From: CADEED01 sp963839685
GTDB lineage: Bacteria > Pseudomonadota > Gammaproteobacteria > Steroidobacterales > Steroidobacteraceae
DNA length: 64,000 nt
Direction of reading: 5' to 3'
Assembly (NCBI GenBank): GCA_963839685.1
Contig: CAWIVS010000011.1
Coordinates: 124,001-188,000, forward strand
In this document: in pieces, positions 1-8,060 of the stretch
Layout: the number at the start of each line of letters is the position of its first letter
Numbering within the stretch: position 1 is the first letter of the stretch
Notes under the pieces: generated by a model
What the model saw: only the letters and a program-made list of their open reading frames with translations
The model's database searches: none
What the model was told of the DNA's origin: nothing
Program-made: the position numbers and the translations under genes

Positions 1-2
1 AC

Positions 3-128
3 GGATATACCCGCGATACCGCGCGCACGCTGCCCAACGGCACCACGCATACTCGCGATGTCGATGTTTCCTGCGACAAGGACGCTGCTAAATGCGTCAA
101 GCAGGTCGAGGTCGGCAGGGAGCCGTAA
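3..128 (+). CDS. C-terminal end of an unidentified protein (5' end outside window)
   Basis: An open frame enters from the left edge and ends at TAA 126-128, giving about 41 residues rich in Thr, Arg and Asp with two cysteines and ending GREP. Most third codon positions are G or C, as in neighbouring genes. I do not recognise the family. The opposite strand is also open here, as a continuation of the glycosyltransferase frame, so the assignment is tentative. The low-complexity Thr/Arg/Asp composition resembles tails of secreted or repeat-type proteins, but no function can be given. Confidence 0.35.
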   Translation, partial: GYTRDTARTLPNGTTHTRDVDVSCDKDAAKCVKQVEVGREP

Positions 129-183
129 AAAGAAGAATACGGCCGACTCGAGGGGTCTTGGCGCAAGCCGCCCTGGAATAAGT

Positions 184-298
184 CAGGAGCTCCGCTCCAC
201 ACTTGACGGGGTCCCGATGGGACCCCGTTCTTCTCAGGAGCGCGCTGTTCCCAGGAGCTGCGCTCCACTCCCAACGGGGTCCCGATGGGACCCCGTTC
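184..298. repeat. Tandem pair of near-identical palindromes (REP-like)
   Basis: Two copies of a 10-bp-arm palindrome (arms ACGGGGTCCC and GGGACCCCGT, loop GAT) lie at 206-228 and 274-296, exactly 68 bp apart. Each is preceded by a related block, caggagctcc/gcgctccac, at 184-200 and 252-268. The whole unit is therefore duplicated. The hairpins sit between the end of the plus-strand fragment and the 3' end of the minus-strand glycosyltransferase, where a bidirectional terminator or REP/BIME-type element would be expected. There is no clear T-tract, so repeat is the safer label. Confidence 0.75.
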
Positions 299-302
299 GT
301 TA

Positions 303-1472
303 TCCGCAAGAGAGAGTGCGGGGCCTTCCGCCACCTTCTCGTAAAACGCCATCAGGCGCCTCGCCATGGCCTGCGAAGCCCACGTTTCCGCATGCGCGCG
401 CAATTGCCTGCGGCGCGGATGGTCAGTGGCGAGATTCAGCGCCTGCGCAACGCTGTCGGCGAACACAGCTTCGTCTTCCGCAACCACGAACGCGCCGCAG
501 CCCGCGGTGAGAATCGAGCGTGTCCCGAGCTCCGCGGTGGATACGACCGGCGTGCCCTGCGCCATGGCTTCGAGCAGCACCAATCCTTGCGTCTCGGTGC
601 GCGAAGCAAATACGAACGCGTCTCCGGCGGCATAACAATCGGGTAGTTCGGAACTGCGCTCCAGATAGCCGATGAAACGAACGGAGCGGTCGATTTTCAG
701 TTCCTGCGCCAGGCTCATGAGATGAGCGCGCGCAGGTCCTTCGCCGGCGATGACGAACAGCGCCTCGGGGCAACCCGCGCGCAACCGGACGAACATGCGC
801 AGCAGGAACTCGATGTTCTTTTCGTGCGCGACACGACCCACGTACAGCACCACCGGCCGGCGAGGTTCGATCCCGAATCGCTCGCGAAAGCGTGCGCCGA
901 CGCCGGGGCGGAAACTTTCCGTCGGCAGTCCGGTGGGCAACACCTCGATGGCAGTCTGCACGCCGTACGCCAGCAGGGCGTCGCGCATGGGGGCGCTGGG
1001 GGCGATCAGCGCCGCGACATCGTCGCATTGCGAAAGCGTGAAGCGCCGCGCCAGGAAACGGCCGATGGTCCGCGGCAGGATGGGCACGTAGTGATGCAGG
1101 TAGTCTTCGAAGAAGGTGTGGTAGGTGGCCACCAGCGGCAGACCATGCCGGCGCGCAAAACGTACTGCCGCGTAGTGCGCGACAAATGGCGTGTGAATGT
1201 GGACCAGGTCGACGCGCTCGGCGAGCTCGGCATTCAGCGCTTTCGCGAGCGCTCTCGAATGGAAGCGCCGGTCTTCCGGATCCAGCGGCACGCCGCCCGA
1301 CGGCACACGAATGATGCCGGGCTCGGTATCGGGCGAGGCACCCGGATATTCCGGCGCGACCAGAGATGGATTCGACGCCAGCGGCTGCCAGGTCAGTGCG
1401 AAACGTGCGGATCGAGGTGGAGACGCCGTTGACTCGCGGGAAGTAGACGTCCGATACGAACAATACCCGCAT
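303..1472 (-). CDS. GT4-family glycosyltransferase, frameshifted; 3' end unresolved
   Basis: A glycosyltransferase of the GT-B fold, GT4 family, likely transferring a hexose from an activated donor to a lipid or glycan at the membrane. The N-terminus (MRVLFVSDVYFPRVNGVS) is typical. About 35 codons in, near 1361-1366, one extra base shifts the frame; removing it restores GVES-LVAPEYPG and the full protein. The C-terminal domain carries the GT4 EX7E motif in ASRTETQGLVLLEAMAQG, followed by TPVVST. After about 390 residues, the usual length, no in-frame stop appears before the window edge, so the true end near 300 is uncertain and may hide a second indel. The PAP2 gene lies 6 bp upstream, suggesting an operon. 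Confidence 0.8.
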
Positions 1473-1478
1473 GCAGTG

Positions 1479-2012
1479 CTACAGCAGGGCCGCACCCGCG
1501 GCACCGGTCACGGCGCCGAGCAGCGCGCCCACCAGCACGTCGGTGGGATAGTGCAGCCCGAGGACCACGCGTGACGCGGCGATGGCCACCGCCAGCGGCA
1601 CCAGCACGAGGCCGAGCTCGGGAAACGCCACGCAGGCCTGCCAGGTGAATGCCACGGCGTGCAGCGTGTGTCCCGACGGAAAGCTGTAGCGATCGAGTGG
1701 CGCGCCTGCCAGCGAGATGCCGGCGTGGCGTATGAACGGCCGCTCGCGCACGAAGGTGCGCTTGAGGAACTTGTAGGTGGCGAGATTGACCGCGCTGGTG
1801 GCGAGCATCACCACCGCGACCTTGAATCCGTGCGCGCCATAGAGGAGTGGCAACGCCAGCATCAGGGTGTACCAGAGGACGCCGTCGCCGAGGCGACTGG
1901 CGGTCATGAAGAACACGCGTACCCACGCGAGTCGCACGCCGCGGTTGAGTCGGCGACACAGCCGGTACTCAGCGTGATCAAATCGGGCCAGCAGTGAGCC
2001 ATGGGTATCCAT
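1479..2012 (-). CDS. PAP2-family membrane phosphatase
   Basis: A 177-residue integral membrane phosphatase of the PAP2/phosphatidic acid phosphatase type 2 superfamily. It carries the three signature blocks in order: KRTFVRERP (KX6RP), SFPSGHT (PSGH) and SRVVLGLHYPTDV (SRX5HX3D). These supply the catalytic histidines and phosphate-binding arginines. Hydrophobic stretches between the blocks fit several membrane helices with the active site facing the periplasm. Likely substrates are lipid phosphates or undecaprenyl pyrophosphate; the exact one cannot be told from sequence. It ends 6 bp before the glycosyltransferase start, so the pair is probably co-transcribed and may act on the same lipid-linked glycan. 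Confidence 0.9.
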   Translation of the reverse strand: MDTHGSLLARFDHAEYRLCRRLNRGVRLAWVRVFFMTASRLGDGVLWYTLMLALPLLYGAHGFKVAVVMLATSAVNLATYKFLKRTFVRERPFIRHAGISLAGAPLDRYSFPSGHTLHAVAFTWQACVAFPELGLVLVPLAVAIAASRVVLGLHYPTDVLVGALLGAVTGAAGAALL

Positions 2013-2179
2013 GGGCTATACAGTCTCGATTCAACGCAAGACATGCTCGTTACGAGGGCATTAAGGTTTTGTTGCCAAGTCCCTGAATTTACTCATTCAG
2101 GCCCCCGGTCCGCCTATCAGCCTGCTCTTAGGAGAATCCCGTCACGGAATCCGCAGCCCGCTGGCTACAATTCTGACAA

Positions 2180-4272
2180 ATGGAACTGCCGCGCAGACAT
2201 GAGCGCTCTAACCACCGACGCCGCGCGCTTGCCGGTTTCGTGGTGTTGCTGCTCGCGCCGGCGGCGCATGCCGTCGACGCCATCGTCCTGGAGGTGCGCG
2301 AAATCAGCATCGCCGGTATGCCGATCACCGGCGCCAGCGCCCGTCTCGATCTCATCTCCGACGCGCGCACCCGCGTCACCCTCAATGCGCGCGAAATGTC
2401 GCTGCCGGATCCCGCCGGAAAGTTTTCGAATCTCGTGCTGGTGTGTGAACAGCCGGTGATCGCGGAGCCACGCTTCGGTTGTGATGCCGGGCGGCTGACG
2501 GCGCGCGGCGGCCCGACTGGCGCTTTGGACATGCAATTGCGCGCCGAGCTGCGCAGCGATACTGGCGTCACGACCTTCGGCGGCAAGGGCGTGAAGATCG
2601 CCGGCACCACCGCCTCTTTCGATGGGCGCCTCGACGAGCGTGGCTGGCAGGTGCGGGGCGCCACCGCGGCCGCCAGGTTTTCCGACCTGCGCAGGTTTGC
2701 CATGCCCTGGTTCGCGCTGCCGGCCGACATCACCGGTGATGGCCAGGTCGAGACTCGAAGGCACACTTGCGGATGCCGGTGCCGGGCTGGTGGCAGACGT
2801 GAGCGCCTCGTTCGAGGGCATCGATCTCACCAACGAGGCCAGCACCATCGTCACCGACAAGGTCGCCGGCGCGGTGCGAGTGCGCATGGAACCGCAGGGC
2901 AAAGAGTCGCGACTGGCACCTCGAGGTGCGGGGCCGCGGCGGGGAGCTGCTGTTCACCCCACTCTACTACGACCTCGGCGCCAATCCGCTCGAACTGGAG
3001 ATGAGCGGCAAGCTCGCCGCGGAGCTGCTCACCATCGACTCGCTGCATCTCAGGCAGGACAAGCTGCTCGACATGACCGGCACGGGCCGGCTGAACCTGG
3101 CGGGCGAGACTCCGTCGCTGTCGGGAGAATTCAAACTCGCCAGGGTGGAGTTCCCGGCGGCGTTCGCGGCGTATGCGGCCAACTTCCTCGCCACCAGCAT
3201 GATCGGCGATGCGCAGACCCGCGGTAGTTTGAGCGGGGAACTGTCGATCGAAGACAACGCCGTCACGGCGCTGCGCGTCAAGCCCGAGAACCTCGACTTC
3301 AGCGCCAACAAGGGAAGCCTGCACCTCAAAGGAATGAACGGCGAAATCCACTGGGCGCCGGCCGGCGGGCGCGACGCGCAGGTTTCCACGCTCAAATGGG
3401 CCTCGGGCGGTGCCTACGGACTGGTGGGCGGTGCCTCCGACATCGAGTTCGTCGCCTACGGCGCCAATTTTGCGCTGACCAGGCCCGCCAAACTACCGGT
3501 ATTCGACGGCGCGATCGCGATCGACAATTTCGCGATGGGAAATCTCGGTGCGCCCGCCATGGAGGTGTCTTTCAAGGGCGCGGTCGAACCGATCAGCATG
3601 CCGTTGCTGACGAAGGCCTTCGGCTGGCCGGAATTCGCCGGAACGATCGCCGCCAGTATTCCCGGCGTCCGGCTCAAGGACAACGTGCTGACCTTCGATG
3701 GCAACCTCGAATCTGAGGTGTTCGGCGGCCGCATCGTCGGCAGCAACATCCGTCTCAAGGATCCGCTCGGCAATTACCCGGAGTTCTTCGCCGACGTACG
3801 CGCACGCGACCTCGACCTCGAACTGGTCACGCGCACCTTCGAAGTGGGCACCATCACCGGCAAGCTGGAGGCCGACGTGCTGGGCCTGCAGTTGTTCGGC
3901 TGGACGCCGACCAGTTTCGATGCGCGACTCGAAACACCCAAGGGCGACAAATCGCGCCACCGCATCAGCGCCAGGGCGGTCAGCAGCCTGTCGAACGTGG
4001 GTGGCGGCGGCGGCAGCGTGGTGCAGGCGCTGCAATCCGGCGTGCTGCGTTTCTTCGACGATTACAGCTACGACAAGCTTGGCATCCGCTGCCGGCTGGT
4101 CGCCGATGTCTGCGAGATGTCCGGCATCGAACCCGCGCCCAACGGCTACTACATCGTCAAGGGCGCCGGCCTGCCGCGCATCGACATCGTCGGCAACCAG
4201 GGACGCGTCAACTGGAACGGGCTGATGTCATCGATCGCCACCGCGGATTTTGGCGGCACAACTGTGAAGTAG
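2180..4272 (+). CDS. AsmA/YdbH-like envelope protein, two frameshifts
   Basis: A long exported protein (about 697 codons) with an N-terminal signal (ALAGFVVLLLAPAAHA) and alternating hydrophilic/hydrophobic beta-strand composition of AsmA-like lipid-bridge proteins. The frame changes twice: one extra base near 2753 (between GDGQVE and LEGTLADAG) and one near 2910 (between QGKES and DWHLEVRG). Removing both gives one continuous protein ending GGTTVK. A DUF1318/YdbL-type gene follows directly, matching the E. coli ydbH-ynbE-ydbL order, so YdbH is the best family guess. Such proteins bridge the periplasm and help move phospholipids to the outer membrane. Family assignment is moderate, from context and composition rather than a diagnostic motif. 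Confidence 0.6.
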
Positions 4273-4405
4273 CTCAATGGACGCGGAACACGTTCGGGCC
4301 AATAATCACCCGCATATTTGACGTAAGCAGCGTTCAGGGCGCATTCATTGGTCCCGCCCGATCATGCCCGCGTCCAGATGCGCCTTGAATCGTAAGGAGT
4401 AAACA

Positions 4406-5023
4406 ATGCGTCGTGTACTGTCATTGAAGATCGCACTGGCGAGCCTGCTGTTCGCCGCGTGCGTCACCATCAATGTGTACTTCCCGGCCGCCGCCGCCGA
4501 CAAGGCCGCGGACCAGATCATCAACGATATAACCAAGGGCGCCTCGGGCACGCCGCCGCAGTCGAACTTCACGCCGCCGCGCGAGGGTGAAGAACCAAAC
4601 CTGCTGGTCGCCGCCATTGGCCAGGTGCTGTACGCGCTGGTCCCCGCCGCGCACGCGCAGAATGCCGAAGCCGCGCTCAACGTGAGTTCGCCCGCGGTGT
4701 CGCGCATCAAGTCATCGATGGGGGCGCGCTTCGGCGAGCTCGAGAAGTTCTTCGCCAGCGGTGCGGTCGGCCTCACCAGGGACGGCCTCATCGAAGTGCG
4801 CGACATCAACGCCGTCGCCCTGCCGGACCGCGCCACGGTCAAGCGCCTGGTGTCGGAAGACAATGCAGATCGCGCGCAGCTGTACACGGAGATTGCGCGC
4901 GCCAGCAACCACCCCGAGTGGGAGGCGGACATCAAGAAGAGTTTCGCCCGCCGCTGGGTGGCGACCGGTGCCAAGCCCGGCTGGTACTACCAGGACGATA
5001 GTGGCGCCTGGAAGCAGAAGTAG
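4406..5023 (+). CDS. YdbL-like DUF1318 lipoprotein
   Basis: A 205-residue protein with an unusual lipobox start: LLFAAC followed by VTINVYFPAAAADKAADQII. This conserved block marks proteobacterial DUF1318 proteins. The C-terminal half (GELEKFFASGAVGLTRDG..EVRDI to WYYQDDSGAWKQK) is the DUF1318/YdbL domain. The start is fixed by AAGGAG seven bases before ATG. In E. coli, YdbL is soluble and periplasmic, while the separate small lipoprotein YnbE partners YdbH. Here the lipid anchor appears on the YdbL homologue itself and no separate ynbE is seen. It is likely an outer-membrane-anchored partner of the upstream AsmA-like protein. A strong terminator follows. Confidence 0.75.
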   Translation: MRRVLSLKIALASLLFAACVTINVYFPAAAADKAADQIINDITKGASGTPPQSNFTPPREGEEPNLLVAAIGQVLYALVPAAHAQNAEAALNVSSPAVSRIKSSMGARFGELEKFFASGAVGLTRDGLIEVRDINAVALPDRATVKRLVSEDNADRAQLYTEIARASNHPEWEADIKKSFARRWVATGAKPGWYYQDDSGAWKQK

Positions 5024-5038
5024 GAACGGATGATGGAC

Positions 5039-5078
5039 GCAGGGCCCGTTCCGCGGCGCGGAGCGGGTCCTGCTGTTT
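5039..5078 (+). terminator. Rho-independent terminator after the ydbL-like gene
   Basis: A GC-rich imperfect stem, GCAGG..CCCG..CCG pairing with CGG..CGGG..CCTGC, spans 5039-5073. It is followed by TGTTTT. It starts 15 bp after the stop codon of the DUF1318 gene. Confidence 0.65.
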
Positions 5079-5192
5079 TGCGGCACAGATCCGCGCAGGT
5101 GCGGGCACAATGACTGCCCGCCACAATGGGAGCTGGTGCTCAGTTTCCTCGCCGGGAACGGCGTATGTAGAAGCCTGAACTGGAGAATCGCC

Positions 5193-5420
5193 ATGAAAAA
5201 ATCGACATTTGTTAGCTCGAGTGCGATGTCGGTGTGCGCGTTGTTGCTTGCCGGTTGCGGCCTCGCAGAAACCGGCGCCGCAGCGGCGACTCAGGGCGCC
5301 TCGGCCGCCGAACAGGTCAAGCAAGGCAAGGAAGCGCAAGCCAAGGTCGAACAGAGCATCGAAGATGCCCAGCAGGCCGCCGCCGATGCGCGCACCCAGG
5401 CGGAAGCCGCCAGCGAATAG
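5193..5420 (+). CDS. Small Ala/Gln-rich lipoprotein
   Basis: A 75-residue predicted lipoprotein. The start at 5193 is chosen because GGAG lies 8 bp upstream and the product then opens with a lipoprotein signal (MKKSTFVSSS..) ending in the lipobox LLAGC. The mature part is short, charged and Ala/Gln/Glu-rich (EQVKQGKEAQAKVEQSIEDA) and probably forms one amphipathic helix, as in small Lpp-like or entericidin-like spacer lipoproteins. No specific family is recognised. It is monocistronic, between a terminator upstream and the convergent ABC permease gene 22 bp downstream. Confidence 0.7.
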   Translation: MKKSTFVSSSAMSVCALLLAGCGLAETGAAAATQGASAAEQVKQGKEAQAKVEQSIEDAQQAAADARTQAEAASE

Positions 5421-5442
5421 CAATTGGGGGCTGCCCCCATTC

Positions 5443-6279
5443 TTATTCGCGCATGCCGGTGCCGCGGCTCATGAAGAACACCGCCACCGAGAACAGCACC
5501 ACGGCGGACAGCAGCATGATCGCGAAGGCGACCAGCAAGTTCACGTCGCTGGTACCGAGGAATCCGTAGCGGAACGCGTTGACCATGTGCAGGATGGGGT
5601 TGGCGTAAGAGATGTGCTGCGCCCACTCGGGCAGCAGCGTGATCGAATAGAACACGCCGCCGAAGTAGGTGAGCGGCGTCAGCACGAACGTCGGGATCCA
5701 GTTCACCTGGTCGAAGTTCTTCGCGAACAGCGCGTTGATGAATCCGCCCAGGGAGAATATCACCGAGGTCAGCACCACCGCGCCGACGATCACCAGCGCG
5801 TGGTGCACACTCAGCTGCGTGAAGATCAGCGACACGATGGTGACCGCGGCACCGACCAGCAGGCCGCGCACCAGGCCACCCCCCACGTAGCCGAGCACGA
5901 TGATCCAGTTGGGCAGCGGCGCCACCAGCATCTCCTCCACGTGTTTGCCGAACTTCGCGCCGAAGAACGACGACACCACGTTGCCGTAGGAGTTGGTGAT
6001 CACCGCCATCATGATGAGACCGGGCGCGATGAACTGCATGTAGGGCACGCCATCCATGAGTCCCACGCGCTGCCCGATCAAACTACCGAAGATCACGAAG
6101 TACAGTGCCGAGGTCACCGCGGATGGCACGATGGTCTGCGCCCAGATGCGGATGATGCGCCCGTATTCGCGGATGACGATGGTCTTGAGTCCGACCAGGC
6201 GCGCCTGGCCCAGGGCCTTGGGTGAGTCCGCTTTGGGAGACTCGGCCTCGCCGCCGACGGCACGCGCCTCGGTGCTCAT
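5443..6279 (-). CDS. yadH: ABC-2 type transporter permease (YadH-like)
   Basis: A 278-residue inner-membrane permease of the ABC-2 family with about six hydrophobic segments. Recognisable blocks include GLIMMAVITNSYGNVVSSFF and the C-terminal TYFGGVFYSITLLPEWAQ, the family's conserved PFG-like loop region. The start at 6279 is favoured because it overlaps the ATPase stop as ATGA, giving translational coupling; a longer in-frame extension into the ATPase gene is not needed. With YadG it would form a two-component exporter. The natural substrate of YadGH is not established; related systems export lipids, polysaccharides or drugs. Confidence 0.85.
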   Translation of the reverse strand: MSTEARAVGGEAESPKADSPKALGQARLVGLKTIVIREYGRIIRIWAQTIVPSAVTSALYFVIFGSLIGQRVGLMDGVPYMQFIAPGLIMMAVITNSYGNVVSSFFGAKFGKHVEEMLVAPLPNWIIVLGYVGGGLVRGLLVGAAVTIVSLIFTQLSVHHALVIVGAVVLTSVIFSLGGFINALFAKNFDQVNWIPTFVLTPLTYFGGVFYSITLLPEWAQHISYANPILHMVNAFRYGFLGTSDVNLLVAFAIMLLSAVVLFSVAVFFMSRGTGMRE

Positions 6280-7205
6280 GCGCCCGCTCCACTGCGCGGC
6301 TTCTCGACCAGCTTCATGAAGATCTCTTCCAGGCGGTTTACCTTGTTGCGCATCGACAGTACACCGATGCCCTGTTCGCTGAGCTTGGCGAATACCTCGT
6401 TGAGACTCTGCTCTTTCGAGACCTCGACTTCGAGCGTGTGATCGTCGACCAGCTCGAATTCGTAACCGGGTACCTGCGGTACGCTCGCCACGGCTTCGCG
6501 CAGGTTGAGCACGAAGGTCTCGGCCTGCATCTTGCGCAGCAGGCTCGACATGCGATCGCGCTCGGCGATCAGCCCGCCGTTGATGATGGCGATGTTGCGG
6601 CACAGGGTCTCGGCTTCTTCCAGGTAGTGCGTGGTAAGGATGATCGTGGTGCCGCGTGCATTGATCTCGCGCAGGAATTCCCACATCGAACGACGGATCT
6701 CGATGTCCACCCCCGCCGTGGGCTCATCGAGGATCAGCAGGCGCGGCTGGTGCACCAGTGCGCGCGCGATCATGAGCCGGCGTTTCATGCCGCCCGAGAG
6801 CCCACGCGCCATCTTGTGGCGCTTGTCGGCGAGCTGTAGCAGCGAAAGGTATTTCTCGGTGCGTTCACGCGCCAGCGGCCGCGGGATGCCGTAGAAGCCA
6901 GCCTGGTTCACCAGGATGGTCTGCGGGGTTTCGAACTGGTTGAAGTTGAGTTCCTGCGGCACGATGCCGATGCAGGCCTTGGCCGCTTCGAGCTCGCGAT
7001 CGATGTCATGGCCGAAGACGCTGACGCTGCCACTCGTCTTGTTCACCAGCGAGGTGAGGATACCGATCAGCGTGGTCTTGCCGGCACCGTTGGGTCCGAG
7101 CAGCGCGAAGAAATCGCCCTGCTCCACATCGAGGTCGACGCCCCTGAGCGCCTGGACGCCATTGCTGTAGGTCTTGGTGAGTCCGCGAATCGACAGTGCG
7201 TGCAT
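6276..7205 (-). CDS. yadG: ABC transporter ATPase (YadG-like)
   Basis: A 309-residue ATP-binding subunit. Walker A is GPNGAGKT (residues 37-44), the ABC signature LSGGM (136-140), Walker B LLILDEPT (D160/E161), then H-loop LTTHY. The stretch QALRGVDL..FALLGPNGAG and SLVNKTSGSVSVFG closely follow the E. coli YadG pattern. It energises export through the permease encoded directly downstream, with a 4-bp ATGA overlap. The last 80 residues form the usual C-terminal extension of DrrA/YadG-type ATPases (FVLNLRE..EVFAKLSEQGI). Confidence 0.9.
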   Translation of the reverse strand: MHALSIRGLTKTYSNGVQALRGVDLDVEQGDFFALLGPNGAGKTTLIGILTSLVNKTSGSVSVFGHDIDRELEAAKACIGIVPQELNFNQFETPQTILVNQAGFYGIPRPLARERTEKYLSLLQLADKRHKMARGLSGGMKRRLMIARALVHQPRLLILDEPTAGVDIEIRRSMWEFLREINARGTTIILTTHYLEEAETLCRNIAIINGGLIAERDRMSSLLRKMQAETFVLNLREAVASVPQVPGYEFELVDDHTLEVEVSKEQSLNEVFAKLSEQGIGVLSMRNKVNRLEEIFMKLVEKPRSGAGA

Positions 7206-7265
7206 GATTCCCGTGAGCTTGAGCCTTCCGGCGTGGATTTCAATTGGCCATTGGGGAGATGGCGT

Positions 7266-7952
7266 TCAGCGCGGAACAGCTTCGTCCATCACGCTCTTGA
7301 AGATCCCTTCCCAGAACGGCGCGCCGGGATTTTCGCGGCATTGATCGACGGCCTGGCGCAACCCCCTGGGAGACGCTTTCCAGACTTTCACGTCGACGTA
7401 TTCGCCCGCCTGGCTGCGCAGGGTCGCGTACATCATCGTGGCGATGCGCGGCATGAACTCGGTGGCGATGCCGTCACCGGCCTCTGCACGAATCAGGTCC
7501 CATTCCCAAATGAAATCCGAGCAGCGCATCTTCATGATGCGCGCCTTTTCCATGTCGTTGAGCTGCGGATCGGGCTTGGCGGCGACCGGCTTGGGCGCCG
7601 TGCCGGTGGAGGAACGCAGCTCGACCTTCATTTCGATGCTGGCTTCGACCGGCCGACCCGAGGCGTCGATCGCGGGACGAAAACGCGCGCTCTGCAGGAC
7701 CTTCACGAGTTGCGGTTCGATACCCGGCTCGGCCGTGACCTCGGTGATGAGCACCTCGCGCACCTGGCCATCTTCGCCGACTCGCACCGTGGCGATGGCG
7801 TGGCCGGCGAGTTTCTTCTGACCGATGTTGATCTTGGCGGTGGATGCACCCGCGATAACCTGGGGATCGCTGGGCCCGGTCTGGGACATGGCCGATGCAG
7901 AGGACAGAACAAGCAAGCTGAATGCGAGTACTGCGCGTGCAGTCAGGGTCAT
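7266..7952 (-). CDS. Exported protein with TonB C-terminal-like domain
   Basis: A 228-residue secreted protein. The start at 7952 gives a clean signal peptide (MTLTARAVLAFSLLVLSSAS ending AMS). Residues about 25-110 resemble a TonB C-terminal domain: GHAIATVRVGEDGQVREVLI, then VLQSARFRPAIDASGRPV. There is no transmembrane anchor or Pro-rich spacer, so it is not a classical TonB. The remaining half (KMRCSDFIWEWDLIRAEAG..) is not recognised but has two cysteines. It may be a soluble periplasmic protein interacting with envelope components. It is transcribed in the same direction as, and downstream of, the S8 peptidase with a hairpin between. Confidence 0.65.
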   Translation of the reverse strand: MTLTARAVLAFSLLVLSSASAMSQTGPSDPQVIAGASTAKINIGQKKLAGHAIATVRVGEDGQVREVLITEVTAEPGIEPQLVKVLQSARFRPAIDASGRPVEASIEMKVELRSSTGTAPKPVAAKPDPQLNDMEKARIMKMRCSDFIWEWDLIRAEAGDGIATEFMPRIATMMYATLRSQAGEYVDVKVWKASPRGLRQAVDQCRENPGAPFWEGIFKSVMDEAVPR

Positions 7953-8019
7953 GTGTCGGCTGGCTCCCCTTGTCACAACCTATCGTCGCAATGGACCGCG
8001 ACCTTCGCAAGCCAGGACC

Positions 8020-8043
8020 GGCACCCACCTGGAGGCGGGTGCC
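8020..8043 (-). terminator. Hairpin after the S8 peptidase gene
   Basis: GGCACCC (8020-8026) pairs with GGGTGCC (8037-8043), with extra CC/GG pairing inside the loop. It lies 17 bp past the peptidase stop. No T-tract follows on the minus strand, so termination would be weak or Rho-assisted. Confidence 0.4.
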
Positions 8044-8060
8044 GTCTAACACCTGATTGG

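Noticed and set aside
58..646. Overlapping plus-strand open frames at the left end
   Set aside because: They run through the palindromic repeats and antisense to the glycosyltransferase, and encode Arg/Ser/Pro-rich sequence without recognisable structure.
5421..6225. Long plus-strand frame continuing after the small lipoprotein
   Set aside because: It is antisense to the ABC permease, is Arg/His/Gln-rich and lacks any start with a ribosome site.
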